NCBI GenBank assembly: GCA_016873225.1
Contig: VGXS01000007.1
Coordinates: forward strand, 1-64,000
DNA length: 64,000 nt
Reading direction: 5' to 3'
Origin: Planctomycetota bacterium
GTDB taxonomy: Bacteria; Planctomycetota; Planctomycetia; Gemmatales; Gemmataceae
Each line of letters starts with the position of its first letter. Positions within the stretch are counted from its first letter, which is position 1. A program made the translations under genes and the position numbers. This document shows positions 56,890 to 64,000 of this stretch, piece after piece. The notes under the pieces were generated by a model. That model made no database searches. It was not told the DNA's origin and saw only the letters and a list, made by a program, of their open reading frames with translations.

Positions 56890-56925
56890 CTCGAGTGGCC
56901 GGGCGTTGCCGCCCGGCCACTCGAG
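56890..56925. terminator. Strong bidirectional hairpin terminator
   Basis: A perfect 15-bp stem (CTCGAGTGGCCGGGC with GCCCGGCCACTCGAG, 6-nt loop) lies between two convergent genes. TTT follows on the minus strand. Confidence 0.7.
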
Positions 56926-56957
56926 CTGGTTCATCAGGGTGGAGGTCAGGCGGGTTG

Positions 56958-59900
56958 CTAATCTTCAATCGCGCCGTTGGAACCCGCCGTGGCCACGGTA
57001 AGGACCGAGGCCAGGCGGAAGTTGCCAAGCACGGGCGATCCCGTGGCGCGGAAGATGCGCACCCTGCCGCGAGCCACGCTTTGGGCCACGGTGACGATAT
57101 CAAGCACGCCGTCGCGGTCATAGTCGTTGACACCCATGGTCACGCCACCCGTGTATTCCAGCGGGTAGGGGGTGAACTGGCTCAGGCGCTGGCCGGTCAT
57201 GCTGAAGACCCTCACCGCGGGCCGGTTGAGGTTGCCAATGCCGACGATGATCTCACGATTGCCATCACCGTTGACATCACCCACGGCAATGCTGGTGGCG
57301 GGCATCGGTTGCTGGGTGAACGCCTGGAACGAGGCCAGTGGCGCCGCCGTGTTGTTCAGGTCAAACACCCTCACGAAGGAGTTGACCAGCGAAACAACGG
57401 TGAGCACCCCGGGCTGGGTCGCCGTCTGGCTGGTCATGGCGATGTCGAGTCCGGACCTGTAGTTGGTTCCAAAGGCGTTGAACGACTTCACCAGGGAGCC
57501 TGTGATGGCGTCGTAAACTTTCACGGTGGGAGCCGAACCTGGGCCGGCCGCGACGGTGATCACGGTGCGGGCCACCCCGTTGATCGTGGTGAGCCCCGAC
57601 GACACCCTGGCCCCGCCGAGGAACTTGTTACCAAAGGCGTTGAACTGCATGGCGACCCGTCCCGTGGCGGCGTCGATCACCATCACGGTGGACAGGTTGC
57701 CCGGCGTGGCCTTGGAAACCAGCAGCGAGTCGGCGACGCCGTCGCCCGTGCGGTCGAGCGCGTTCACCGAGATCATGCCCGTATACCCGCGGAACGGCAC
57801 GATGCGCCGGGTGACGCCGCCGTTGAAGCCGCCGCTGACGGTGCTGAGCTGAACCTGGGCCGGGGTGCCATTGGTGGCTGAGGCGGTCACCCCGGGATTG
57901 GGGTTGAAAGGTTGCGTGACGACCGGGCCGGTCGGCGTTGGTATGACATGGGTGCGGATGAGCTGGACATCGTTGTTGCCGGTGCCGCCCTTGTAGGTGA
58001 TCGTGTATGCCTGATTGCCATTGAACACCACCCCGCGCTCCGGCAGGCCGGCGAAGGTGCCGGAAACCTTGTTGGGGCCGCTGTTGTCGATGATGGTGAA
58101 GCGGGTTCCAATTTGCGGATTGAAGTCAGGATTCGCCGTGGTGAGCGTGAGAATGCCTCCTAAGGTGGCGCCCGGAGCCACCAGTTGGCTGTAGCCGGAA
58201 ACCGGATTCAGGCCGTTGATCTCCACGGTGTAGGTGCTGCTGGCGCCAATGCTGATGGGCCCGCTTGAGGTGAAGCTTCCGGGGCTGTTGCCCGGGCGGA
58301 CGGTGCCGCCGCTGGAGGAGCTGAGGTTGCCGAGGTTGCCGTTGCCCCGGAGCGTGCCGCCCTGCGCGCGCACATGGCTGGTGGCCAGCGATCCGGTGAG
58401 GGTGAGCACGCCCGAGGTGATGACGGTGTCGCCCGTGTAGGTGTTGGTGCCGGCGACCGTGAGCGTGCCGGTGCCGTTGAAGGTGAGGCCGCCGGTTCCG
58501 GTGAGCGCCTGGCTGATTTGCGAGGTGCCGGGTGCCTGAAGCACCAGGCCGTTGGTGGTGATGACCGGGCCGCCGTCGGTGACACCTCCGGTGATGGCGC
58601 GCACCGAGAACAGTCCGCCGACCGATCCGCCGAAGGAGGTCGCGACGGCGTTCACCAGGGTAGCGTCGCCAACGATGGTGTCGGCGGTGATGAGGCCAAT
58701 GACATTGAGCTGGTCGAGGTTGATCTCGCCGATGCCTGTGGAATTGAACGCGGCCTTGCCCTGGGCCGAGATGGCGCCCGAATCGGTGATGGCGCCGAAC
58801 GCGGTGACATCGAGGTCACCCGCCAGGGTGCTTGCCGCGAGGATGAGACTGTTGATGTCGTTGATGGTGACATCCCCGGCGTTGGTGATACCCACGGAGG
58901 AGAAGTCATTGGCTCCGGTGAGCGACACATCGTCCGATCCGAACGATTCGAAGGTCGCGGAGCCGGCCACGACCAGCGGTGAAGTTCCGGTGATCGAGTT
59001 GCCGGCGGTCACCCCGAGCGTGCCGCTGATGTTGCCCGAGGCCATCACGAGGTCGTTGATGTCAGTGATCTGAACGGTTCCACCCGTGAGGCTAACGGTG
59101 CCCGTGAAGTTGTTGGATCCGTTGGCGAGGGTGATGTTTCCAGCGCCGGCGTTGATGGAGGAGGTGCCGCCGACGGTCAGCGCGCCCGTTTGGCTGACGG
59201 CACCGGCGCTGGTGACGGAGAGATTGACCGCGACGGTGGTGGCGCCGAAGGTTGTGGTACCGCCGTTGGTGGTGGTTGTGGTGAGGAGGCCCCCGGCGCC
59301 TGAGACCGATCCACTGGCCGTGAGGTTGCCACCGGCGATCAGGGTGGCGTCTCCTGTGGTCGCGAGGATCACGGTGAGCGCGTTCGCGTCGGTGACCTGC
59401 GTCACGCCGCCCGTCAGCGTCACAGCACCCGTGAAGTTGTTGGAGTCGGTAAGGGTGATGTTTCCAGCGCTGGCGTTGATGGCGGAGGTGCCGGTGATGG
59501 AGAGAGATCCGGCCTGGGTGATGTTCCCGCCGTTGCTGTTGGCGGTGAGAGTGCCGCCGACGGAGCCTTCTCCAAGGTTGAGGGCACCGGTGGAGGTGGC
59601 GGTGAGGTTGCCCGTGACGGCAAGGATGCCGAGCGTGAGCTCGTTGGTGCCAGTGATCTGAACGGTTCCACCCGTGAGGCTAACGGTGCCCGTGAAGTTG
59701 TTGGATCCGTTGGCGAGGGTGATGTTTCCAGCGCCGGCGTTGATGGAGGAGGTGCCGGTGATGGAGAGAGATCCGTCCTGGGTGATGTTGTTGCCGTTGG
59801 CGGTGAGAGTGCCGCCGACGGAGCCTTGCCCGAGGTTGAGCATGCCGGTGGAGTTCACCGTGAGGTCTTGCCCGATGGCCAGCGTGCCGAGCGTGAGGTC

Positions 59901-60152
59901 GTTCTTATCGGTGATTTGTGCAGTGTTACCCGTGAGGCTAACGGTGTCCAAGAAGTCGTTGTCGGAGTCGGTGAGGGTGATCGCGCTCTCGCCGGCGTTG
60001 ATGTTGGAAGTGCCGCCGACGCGAGTCGGCGGGTTTGGTTGGAGCGAATTAGTTTCCTGGGGTTCGGAGGGTTGGGAGGACCCGGCGTGTTGATGGATAT
60101 TCGAGCCGCCGACGCGAGTCGGCGGGTTTGGTTGGAGCCAGTGAGTTTCCAC
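56958..60152 (-). CDS. Large adhesin-like repeat protein with FG-GAP/VCBS-like tail, 5' end damaged
   Basis: The product is up to 1064 aa. Repeats such as SSINAGAGNITLANGSNNF and GGTVQITDINDL recur and predict a long beta-helix, as in autotransporter/hemagglutinin proteins; a passenger-associated repeat (GTLTVAGTNTYTGDTVI) is also present. The C-terminal ~300 residues resemble FG-GAP/VCBS repeats (AVGDVNGDGNREIIVGIG). No signal peptide is found. The first ~45 codons are made of two copies of a repeated DNA element (LQPNPPTRVGG twice), and the only start is an unsupported GTG. It is probably a 5'-truncated or rearranged gene of a surface protein. Confidence 0.7.
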   Translation of the reverse strand: METHWLQPNPPTRVGGSNIHQHAGSSQPSEPQETNSLQPNPPTRVGGTSNINAGESAITLTDSDNDFLDTVSLTGNTAQITDKNDLTLGTLAIGQDLTVNSTGMLNLGQGSVGGTLTANGNNITQDGSLSITGTSSINAGAGNITLANGSNNFTGTVSLTGGTVQITGTNELTLGILAVTGNLTATSTGALNLGEGSVGGTLTANSNGGNITQAGSLSITGTSAINASAGNITLTDSNNFTGAVTLTGGVTQVTDANALTVILATTGDATLIAGGNLTASGSVSGAGGLLTTTTTNGGTTTFGATTVAVNLSVTSAGAVSQTGALTVGGTSSINAGAGNITLANGSNNFTGTVSLTGGTVQITDINDLVMASGNISGTLGVTAGNSITGTSPLVVAGSATFESFGSDDVSLTGANDFSSVGITNAGDVTINDINSLILAASTLAGDLDVTAFGAITDSGAISAQGKAAFNSTGIGEINLDQLNVIGLITADTIVGDATLVNAVATSFGGSVGGLFSVRAITGGVTDGGPVITTNGLVLQAPGTSQISQALTGTGGLTFNGTGTLTVAGTNTYTGDTVITSGVLTLTGSLATSHVRAQGGTLRGNGNLGNLSSSSGGTVRPGNSPGSFTSSGPISIGASSTYTVEINGLNPVSGYSQLVAPGATLGGILTLTTANPDFNPQIGTRFTIIDNSGPNKVSGTFAGLPERGVVFNGNQAYTITYKGGTGNNDVQLIRTHVIPTPTGPVVTQPFNPNPGVTASATNGTPAQVQLSTVSGGFNGGVTRRIVPFRGYTGMISVNALDRTGDGVADSLLVSKATPGNLSTVMVIDAATGRVAMQFNAFGNKFLGGARVSSGLTTINGVARTVITVAAGPGSAPTVKVYDAITGSLVKSFNAFGTNYRSGLDIAMTSQTATQPGVLTVVSLVNSFVRVFDLNNTAAPLASFQAFTQQPMPATSIAVGDVNGDGNREIIVGIGNLNRPAVRVFSMTGQRLSQFTPYPLEYTGGVTMGVNDYDRDGVLDIVTVAQSVARGRVRIFRATGSPVLGNFRLASVLTVATAGSNGAIED

Positions 60153-60173
60153 CGGGTCGGGAGGACCCGGCGC
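60012..60173. repeat. Tandem duplication at the 5' end of the adhesin gene
   Basis: A block beginning GCCGCCGACGCGAGTCGG occurs at 60012 and 60105, and GGGAGGACCCGGCG at 60074 and 60160. The block contains the small palindrome CCGACGCGAGTCGG. Copies are about 93 bp apart. Confidence 0.8.
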
Positions 60174-60416
60174 CTAACGGCGCTCGGCTCATGGCTCCTG
60201 GCGTCGCCCGGCGCTCGGCTCATGGCGCTCGCACGGTGATTTGCCCGGTGATTTGCCCGAACGGCTCGAGAGTGATACAGTTAGGAATGTAGTCTTGTCG
60301 CCCCTGCGCGCACTCGGCTTTTCGCCAGGTTGAATCGCCTCAATTCGGGTCTTGGCCCGGGTCTTTCGCATTCGGTCCTGGGTTTTTTCCTCGACTTTCA
60401 CCCACGGACCTCCTCC

Positions 60417-61643
60417 ATGAGCGGTTTCGGCGATTTCGCATTGTCTCCCTTGGTTCTCCGATCCATCGGCGAACTCGGCTACGAGACCCCCAGCCCCGTC
60501 CAAGCCCAGGCCATCCCTCCCGTCCTCGACGGCCGCGATGTGCTCGCCCAGGCGCAAACCGGCACCGGCAAGACCGCCGCGTTCGCCCTGCCCATCATCC
60601 ACCGCCTCGCCGGCCGCGGAAACCCGCCCAAGGGCGCCGGCAGGCGCATCCGCGCCGTGGTCATGGTGCCCACCCGCGAACTCGCCGTGCAGGTGTGCGA
60701 AAGCTTTCTCAAATATGCCAAATTCGCCACGCTGCGAATTATCGCGGTTTACGGAGGGGTGAACCAGGCGCTCCAGGTGCGGGCTCTGCGCCATGGGGTG
60801 GATGTCCTCGTCGCCACGCCCGGCCGCATGGTCGACCTCATGGAGCAGGGTTTCATCAACCTCGAGAAGGTGGAAACGCTCGTGCTCGACGAGGCGGACA
60901 TGATGTTCGACATGGGGTTCGCGCCCAATTTGAACTTCATCATGGACCGCATGCCTGAAAAGCGGCAGAACCTGCTGTTTTCCGCCACCATGCCCGGCCC
61001 CATCGAGCAACTGGCGCGCAAGATCCTCAAGGATCCGGCGCGCATCGACACGGCGCCCGAGCGCACGCCGCTGGAGATCATCGACCACCGGGTGTCGATG
61101 GTGCCCCGCGAGGAGAAGGCCGACGCGCTGGTGGCGTACCTGAGGTCGGTGGAACTCGACCGGGCGATCGTGTTCACGCGCACCAAGCACGGCGCCGACC
61201 GCGTGGCGCGGATCCTGGCGGGGGCGGGTTTCGCCACCGAGGCGATCCATGGCGACAAGAGGCAGAACATCCGGCATAGGGCTCTGGCGGCGTTCAAGGG
61301 CGGGTACGTGCGGGTGCTGGTGGCGACCGACATCGCGGCGCGCGGCATCGATGTCAGCGGCGTGAGCCATGTCGTGAACCACGACATGCCGCTCGACGCG
61401 GAAACCTATGTGCACCGGGTGGGGCGCACCGGCCGGGCGGGCGCCTCGGGCGCGGCGCTGTCGCTGTGCGCGCCCGAGGAACGCAAGCTGCTTTTGGCGG
61501 TGGAACGGCTCGTGGGCAAGCGGGTGCCGGTGCTGCCCTACAAGGGAACCGGCCGGCCGCGCGGGCCGGTGGTGGAGACGCGCCGGCCGTTCGAGGAAAG
61601 CCGGCTGCCTGGCAAGGGCCGCAGCGCCCGCGCGAGGAGGTAG
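60417..61643 (+). CDS. DEAD-box RNA helicase (RhlE-like)
   Basis: The product is 408 aa. The Q motif (FGDFALSPLVLRSIGELGYETPSPVQAQAI), Walker A AQTGTGKT (about 46-53), DEAD at 158-161 (VLDEADMMFDMG), SAT, and the C-terminal motifs RGIDVSGVSHVVNHD and HRVGRTGRAG are all intact, with a short basic tail. It unwinds RNA duplexes in ribosome assembly or RNA decay. The start at 60417 matches the family N-terminus; 29 extra in-frame codons upstream do not. Confidence 0.94.
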   Translation: MSGFGDFALSPLVLRSIGELGYETPSPVQAQAIPPVLDGRDVLAQAQTGTGKTAAFALPIIHRLAGRGNPPKGAGRRIRAVVMVPTRELAVQVCESFLKYAKFATLRIIAVYGGVNQALQVRALRHGVDVLVATPGRMVDLMEQGFINLEKVETLVLDEADMMFDMGFAPNLNFIMDRMPEKRQNLLFSATMPGPIEQLARKILKDPARIDTAPERTPLEIIDHRVSMVPREEKADALVAYLRSVELDRAIVFTRTKHGADRVARILAGAGFATEAIHGDKRQNIRHRALAAFKGGYVRVLVATDIAARGIDVSGVSHVVNHDMPLDAETYVHRVGRTGRAGASGAALSLCAPEERKLLLAVERLVGKRVPVLPYKGTGRPRGPVVETRRPFEESRLPGKGRSARARR

Positions 61644-61758
61644 GGGGGAGTTGGGTTCGTTGGTTGGGTTTTGGTTGGGGTTTGGTTTGTTGATTGCACC
61701 CGGGGCCTAACGGCCCTCGGCTCAAGATTTAATCAAACGACATGAGCCGCGCGCCGTA

Positions 61759-61890
61759 AGGCGCCGGGTGAAATGAACAATCCGACACCAAAGGCGCCGG
61801 GTGAATTGAACAATCCGTGTCCCAAAACGGGTGCTTTCAACAACCCGTTACCCAAACAACGGATGAAATCAACAACCCGTGTCCCGCGCA
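61759..61890. repeat. Four degenerate ~33-bp tandem repeats between convergent genes
   Basis: Units centre on GGTGAAATGAACAATCCG, GGTGAATTGAACAATCCG, GTGCTTTCAACAACCCG and ATGAAATCAACAACCCG, with CGTGTCCC or similar following. No gene is seen in 61644-61902. Confidence 0.7.
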
Positions 61891-61902
61891 ATCGTGTGGC
61901 GA

Positions 61903-62595
61903 TTACTTCCCCGCGGGGACCATGCGGCACACCGTGTAGGTCTCGGTGACCGGAACCATGCGCGGCACGCGCACCACCACTTCCTTCGTCACCGGCCGGC
62001 ACACCATCACCACGCACTTCTCCTCGACCATTTCCATCACAGGCCGGCAGGTGGTCACGCGCGCCTTCTCGCACACCGCCTCGCGCTGCATCCGCACCTT
62101 CTGAACCGTCTGCTGCACCTTCTCGCGGTGCGTCTCGTTCACCACCACCGTGTCCGTTTGCATCACCGGGTTGGAAACCCACACGGGCTTCAGCGTCCCC
62201 TTGCAGCCCACGGGCTGGCACTCGACATGCCCCATGTCCACGCAGCGGGTGACCGTCTTTTCCACCGGGGTGGAAACCTTCACGCAGCGGGTGACCGTCT
62301 TTTCCTCGATCACCGGCACGCGCACATGACGCACCACATCCACCTCGCGGGTTTCCGGCACCATGCGGCACACCGCGCGGCGCACGAGGCGCTCCTCGGG
62401 CACCCGCTCCATCACCGTCACCACGCGCTTCTCCTCCACCATCTGGCACTTCATCACGGTGCGGGTGGCGGTGGTGTACTCGGGCACCATCGCGCACGGT
62501 TCGGGCGGGCAGGCGGGCTTCTTGTGCCCGGCGGCCAAGGCGGGAAGGGCGAGCGCCGCGGCGGCAACGGCGGCGGCAAGGGTGCGAATCGTCAT
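61903..62595 (-). CDS. Secreted Val-Pro-rich repeat protein (planctomycete type)
   Basis: The product is 230 aa with GGAG upstream and a signal peptide (MTIRTLAAAVAAAALALPALA). The mature part is a chain of degenerate repeats around VCRMVPETREV, CRPVTKEVVVRVPRMVPVTETY and KTVTRCVKVSTPVE, with regularly spaced cysteines. It is related in style to the Tyr-Pro-Val protein at 6748. Probably an envelope structural protein; no enzymatic motif. Confidence 0.75.
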   Translation of the reverse strand: MTIRTLAAAVAAAALALPALAAGHKKPACPPEPCAMVPEYTTATRTVMKCQMVEEKRVVTVMERVPEERLVRRAVCRMVPETREVDVVRHVRVPVIEEKTVTRCVKVSTPVEKTVTRCVDMGHVECQPVGCKGTLKPVWVSNPVMQTDTVVVNETHREKVQQTVQKVRMQREAVCEKARVTTCRPVMEMVEEKCVVMVCRPVTKEVVVRVPRMVPVTETYTVCRMVPAGK

Positions 62596-62617
62596 GGGGG
62601 GCTCCTCCTGAGTGCCA

Positions 62618-62652
62618 ACAAAAAAGCCAGCCCCGAGATACGGGGCCGGGTT
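62618..62652 (-). terminator. Rho-independent terminator of the propeller gene
   Basis: On the minus strand CCCCG-TATCT-CGGGG with flanking pairs is followed by TGGCTTTTTT. Confidence 0.75.
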
Positions 62653-62738
62653 TTCCTGTTAGACAGGATATGCCGATTCGGAGGACGATCAAGGGGGCAA
62701 AGATTGCGCCGGAATGGAGTTCTGGGGAAACTTTGCCG

Positions 62739-63410
62739 TCACTTCTTCGGCTGCGGCGCCGGATTCGCGGGAACCTTGAGCGCCGGCTTGGGAAACGGCT
62801 GGATCATCCGCCCCCAAACCTCGCCCTTCCGCCGCGCATACAATCCCTCGCCGTTCGTGAAGAACGCGTCCACACCGCCGCCGGGTGGCCCGGCAATGAC
62901 GCCCGACTCGCGCGCCGTGGGGTCGAACGCGTGGATCTCGTTCGGCGAGCAGGCGAAGATGCGTCCGCCGGGATCGAACGAAACGGCGATGACGCCGCTG
63001 GCCTTTTGGCCGGGCTTGAGGCGCATGGTGGCGCAGCGGTCGGCGGCGTCGAGGGTGCCGTCGGCGTTGACGCGGAACAGCCAGAGGTGCTTGCCGCCGG
63101 CGTCACCCACCACCAGGGTGCCCTTGTCGGGGCTGAGGCCCAGGCACGACGGATCGACCAGGCCGACCACGGTGACGGGCCTGGCGGGGCCCGAGGCGGG
63201 GCGGTATTCGAGCGCTCGCGCGGGCGCCTTGCCGACGATGGCGTAGGTGGCGTTGGCCGGTCCCTTGGCCACGAGGTCGGGCCCCAGCGTGGAATCCACC
63301 CGGGCCATGGGCGCGGGCTTCCAGCCTTGTCCGTCGATGAGGATGGTGGCCAGGGAGAGGTCCTGCCCGGCGAGGATGGAGGCGCAGGCCAGCGTGATGA
63401 TCGGGTTCAT
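62739..63410 (-). CDS. Exported SMP-30/gluconolactonase-like propeller fragment
   Basis: The product is 223 aa. The N-terminus is signal-like (MNPIITLACASILAGQ). Propeller-type blades are seen in GLSPDKGTLVVGDAGGKHLWLFRV and GVIAVSFDPGGRIFACSPNEIHAFDP, close in style to SMP-30/lactonase-like proteins. It is shorter than a full six-bladed lactonase, so activity is doubtful. It starts 14 nt after the esterase stop and is probably co-transcribed; in planctomycetes such domains are often joined to esterases. Confidence 0.65.
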   Translation of the reverse strand: MNPIITLACASILAGQDLSLATILIDGQGWKPAPMARVDSTLGPDLVAKGPANATYAIVGKAPARALEYRPASGPARPVTVVGLVDPSCLGLSPDKGTLVVGDAGGKHLWLFRVNADGTLDAADRCATMRLKPGQKASGVIAVSFDPGGRIFACSPNEIHAFDPTARESGVIAGPPGGGVDAFFTNGEGLYARRKGEVWGRMIQPFPKPALKVPANPAPQPKK

Positions 63411-63424
63411 GGTTGGCTCGGGTC

Positions 63425-64000
63425 TCAGGGGGTGATGGTGGTGTCGCGCCAGAGCCAGCGGAGGGAGTCGGGCAGGATGGCGCCGCCATGCTTGCCGTTG
63501 TGGCCGCCCTCGCCGTAGTCGAAGCGGTAGTCGTACTTCATGAACTTGAGCGCGGCGGCCATCTGCTGGTTGGCGAGTGGCCAGTGGCCGTGGAGGTTGT
63601 CGAGGTCGTTGCTGCCTTCCTGGAGGAAGACGCGGATGGGCTTCTTCTCGGTCTTGCGGATGAGTCCGGGGTAGGCGTCGCCGCCGCGGATGTTGGTGAA
63701 GCTGCCAACATGGCTAAGGACCTTGCCGAAGAGGTCGGGTCGTTCCCAGGCGACGGTGAAGGCGCAGATGCCGCCGCTGGAGATGCCGCCGATGCCGCGC
63801 AGGGCGGGGTTCTTGGCCAGGGGCATGGACTTGGAGACCTCGGGGATGATCTCGCTCTCAAGGAAGCGGGCGTACTGGTCGGAGAGGGTGTCGTACTCGA
63901 AGCTGCGGTTGCTGCGGGCCTTGGCTCCGGGGAGCGTGGCGGGCACGGACCCCGGGTTGAGGAAGATCGCCGCCATGACGGGGACCTCCTTCTTGTGGAT
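63425..64000 (-). CDS. Enterochelin-esterase-like alpha/beta hydrolase (5' partial)
   Basis: The frame is open to the right edge ([17 protein letters not shown]), so the N-terminal part lies outside the window. The nucleophile elbow [10 protein letters not shown] and a late His in [11 protein letters not shown] (with Asp in SNDLDN) complete an esterase D/Fes-like triad. It probably hydrolyses carboxyl esters outside the cytoplasm. It is followed by the propeller gene. Confidence 0.82.
   Translation of the reverse strand: MHKKEVPVMAAIFLNPGSVPATLPGAKARSNRSFEYDTLSDQYARFLESEIIPEVSKSMPLAKNPALRGIGGISSGGICAFTVAWERPDLFGKVLSHVGSFTNIRGGDAYPGLIRKTEKKPIRVFLQEGSNDLDNLHGHWPLANQQMAAALKFMKYDYRFDYGEGGHNGKHGGAILPDSLRWLWRDTTITP

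Noticed and set aside
61759..61890. Possible short CRISPR array
   Set aside because: Only four degenerate units, no spacers of constant length and no cas genes.

Overview
The window is high-GC DNA that looks like a chromosomal segment of a planctomycete (Planctomycetota). The markers are a DUF1559 prepilin-like protein, a DUF1501 protein, a DUF1549/DUF1553 (PSD1-type) cytochrome protein with a paired repeat-rich exported protein, secreted repeats rich in Tyr-Pro-Val or Val-Pro-Val, and a Gfo/Idh oxidoreductase with a Tat-like leader. No rRNA, CRISPR array or transposase gene was seen. One tRNA is present, an initiator tRNA-Met. The first gene (sugar dehydrogenase/cytochrome) and the last gene (esterase) run off the window.

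Layout. 1-31 kb is ordinary planctomycete chromosome: a zinc carboxypeptidase, tRNA-fMet, a sulfotransferase, thiol peroxidase tpx, an EF-G paralogue, rnc, an HtrA protease, a dual-specificity phosphatase, a release-factor-like protein, mutS, an anti-sigma/STAS pair, a small sulfur-carrier locus (TusA-like, DsrE, TusA-MetE fusion), a DUF1559 gene followed by a membrane-anchored protein with an in-frame TGA, and the DUF1501/PSD1 group. Two copies of a 370-bp intergenic repeat, in inverted orientation 28 kb apart, each start within about 10 nt of a stop codon. 31.5-36.6 kb holds argJ, fabI and a secreted protein with a 60-bp tandem repeat. 55.6-64 kb holds an SH3-like exported protein, a large adhesin-like gene with a damaged 5' end, a DEAD-box helicase, another Val-Pro repeat protein and an esterase/beta-propeller pair.

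The centre of interest is 37.1-54.7 kb, one tightly packed minus-strand operon: pfaD-type enoyl reductase, pfaA-type synthase (KS-AT-2xACP-KR-DH), pfaC/B-type synthase (KS-CLF-AT-DH-DH), then oleA, oleB and oleC. The first three genes form an iterative polyunsaturated-fatty-acid-type synthase in the order and architecture of the myxobacterial pfa1-2-3 type, but without the terminal AGPAT acyltransferase domain. In its place follow the head-to-head condensing enzyme OleA, the beta-lactone decarboxylase OleB and the beta-lactone synthetase OleC. Joints overlap by 4 and 7 nt or leave 9-10 nt, and a hairpin terminator follows oleC. The inferred job is to make a polyene acyl chain and join two of them head-to-head into a very long polyunsaturated olefin (or ketone or beta-lactone). 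OleD and a phosphopantetheinyl transferase are not in the window.

Limits: all calls come from reading translated sequence and motifs by eye; no database search or folding program was run. Starts were chosen from Shine-Dalgarno spacing, overlaps and family length, and are marked where uncertain.
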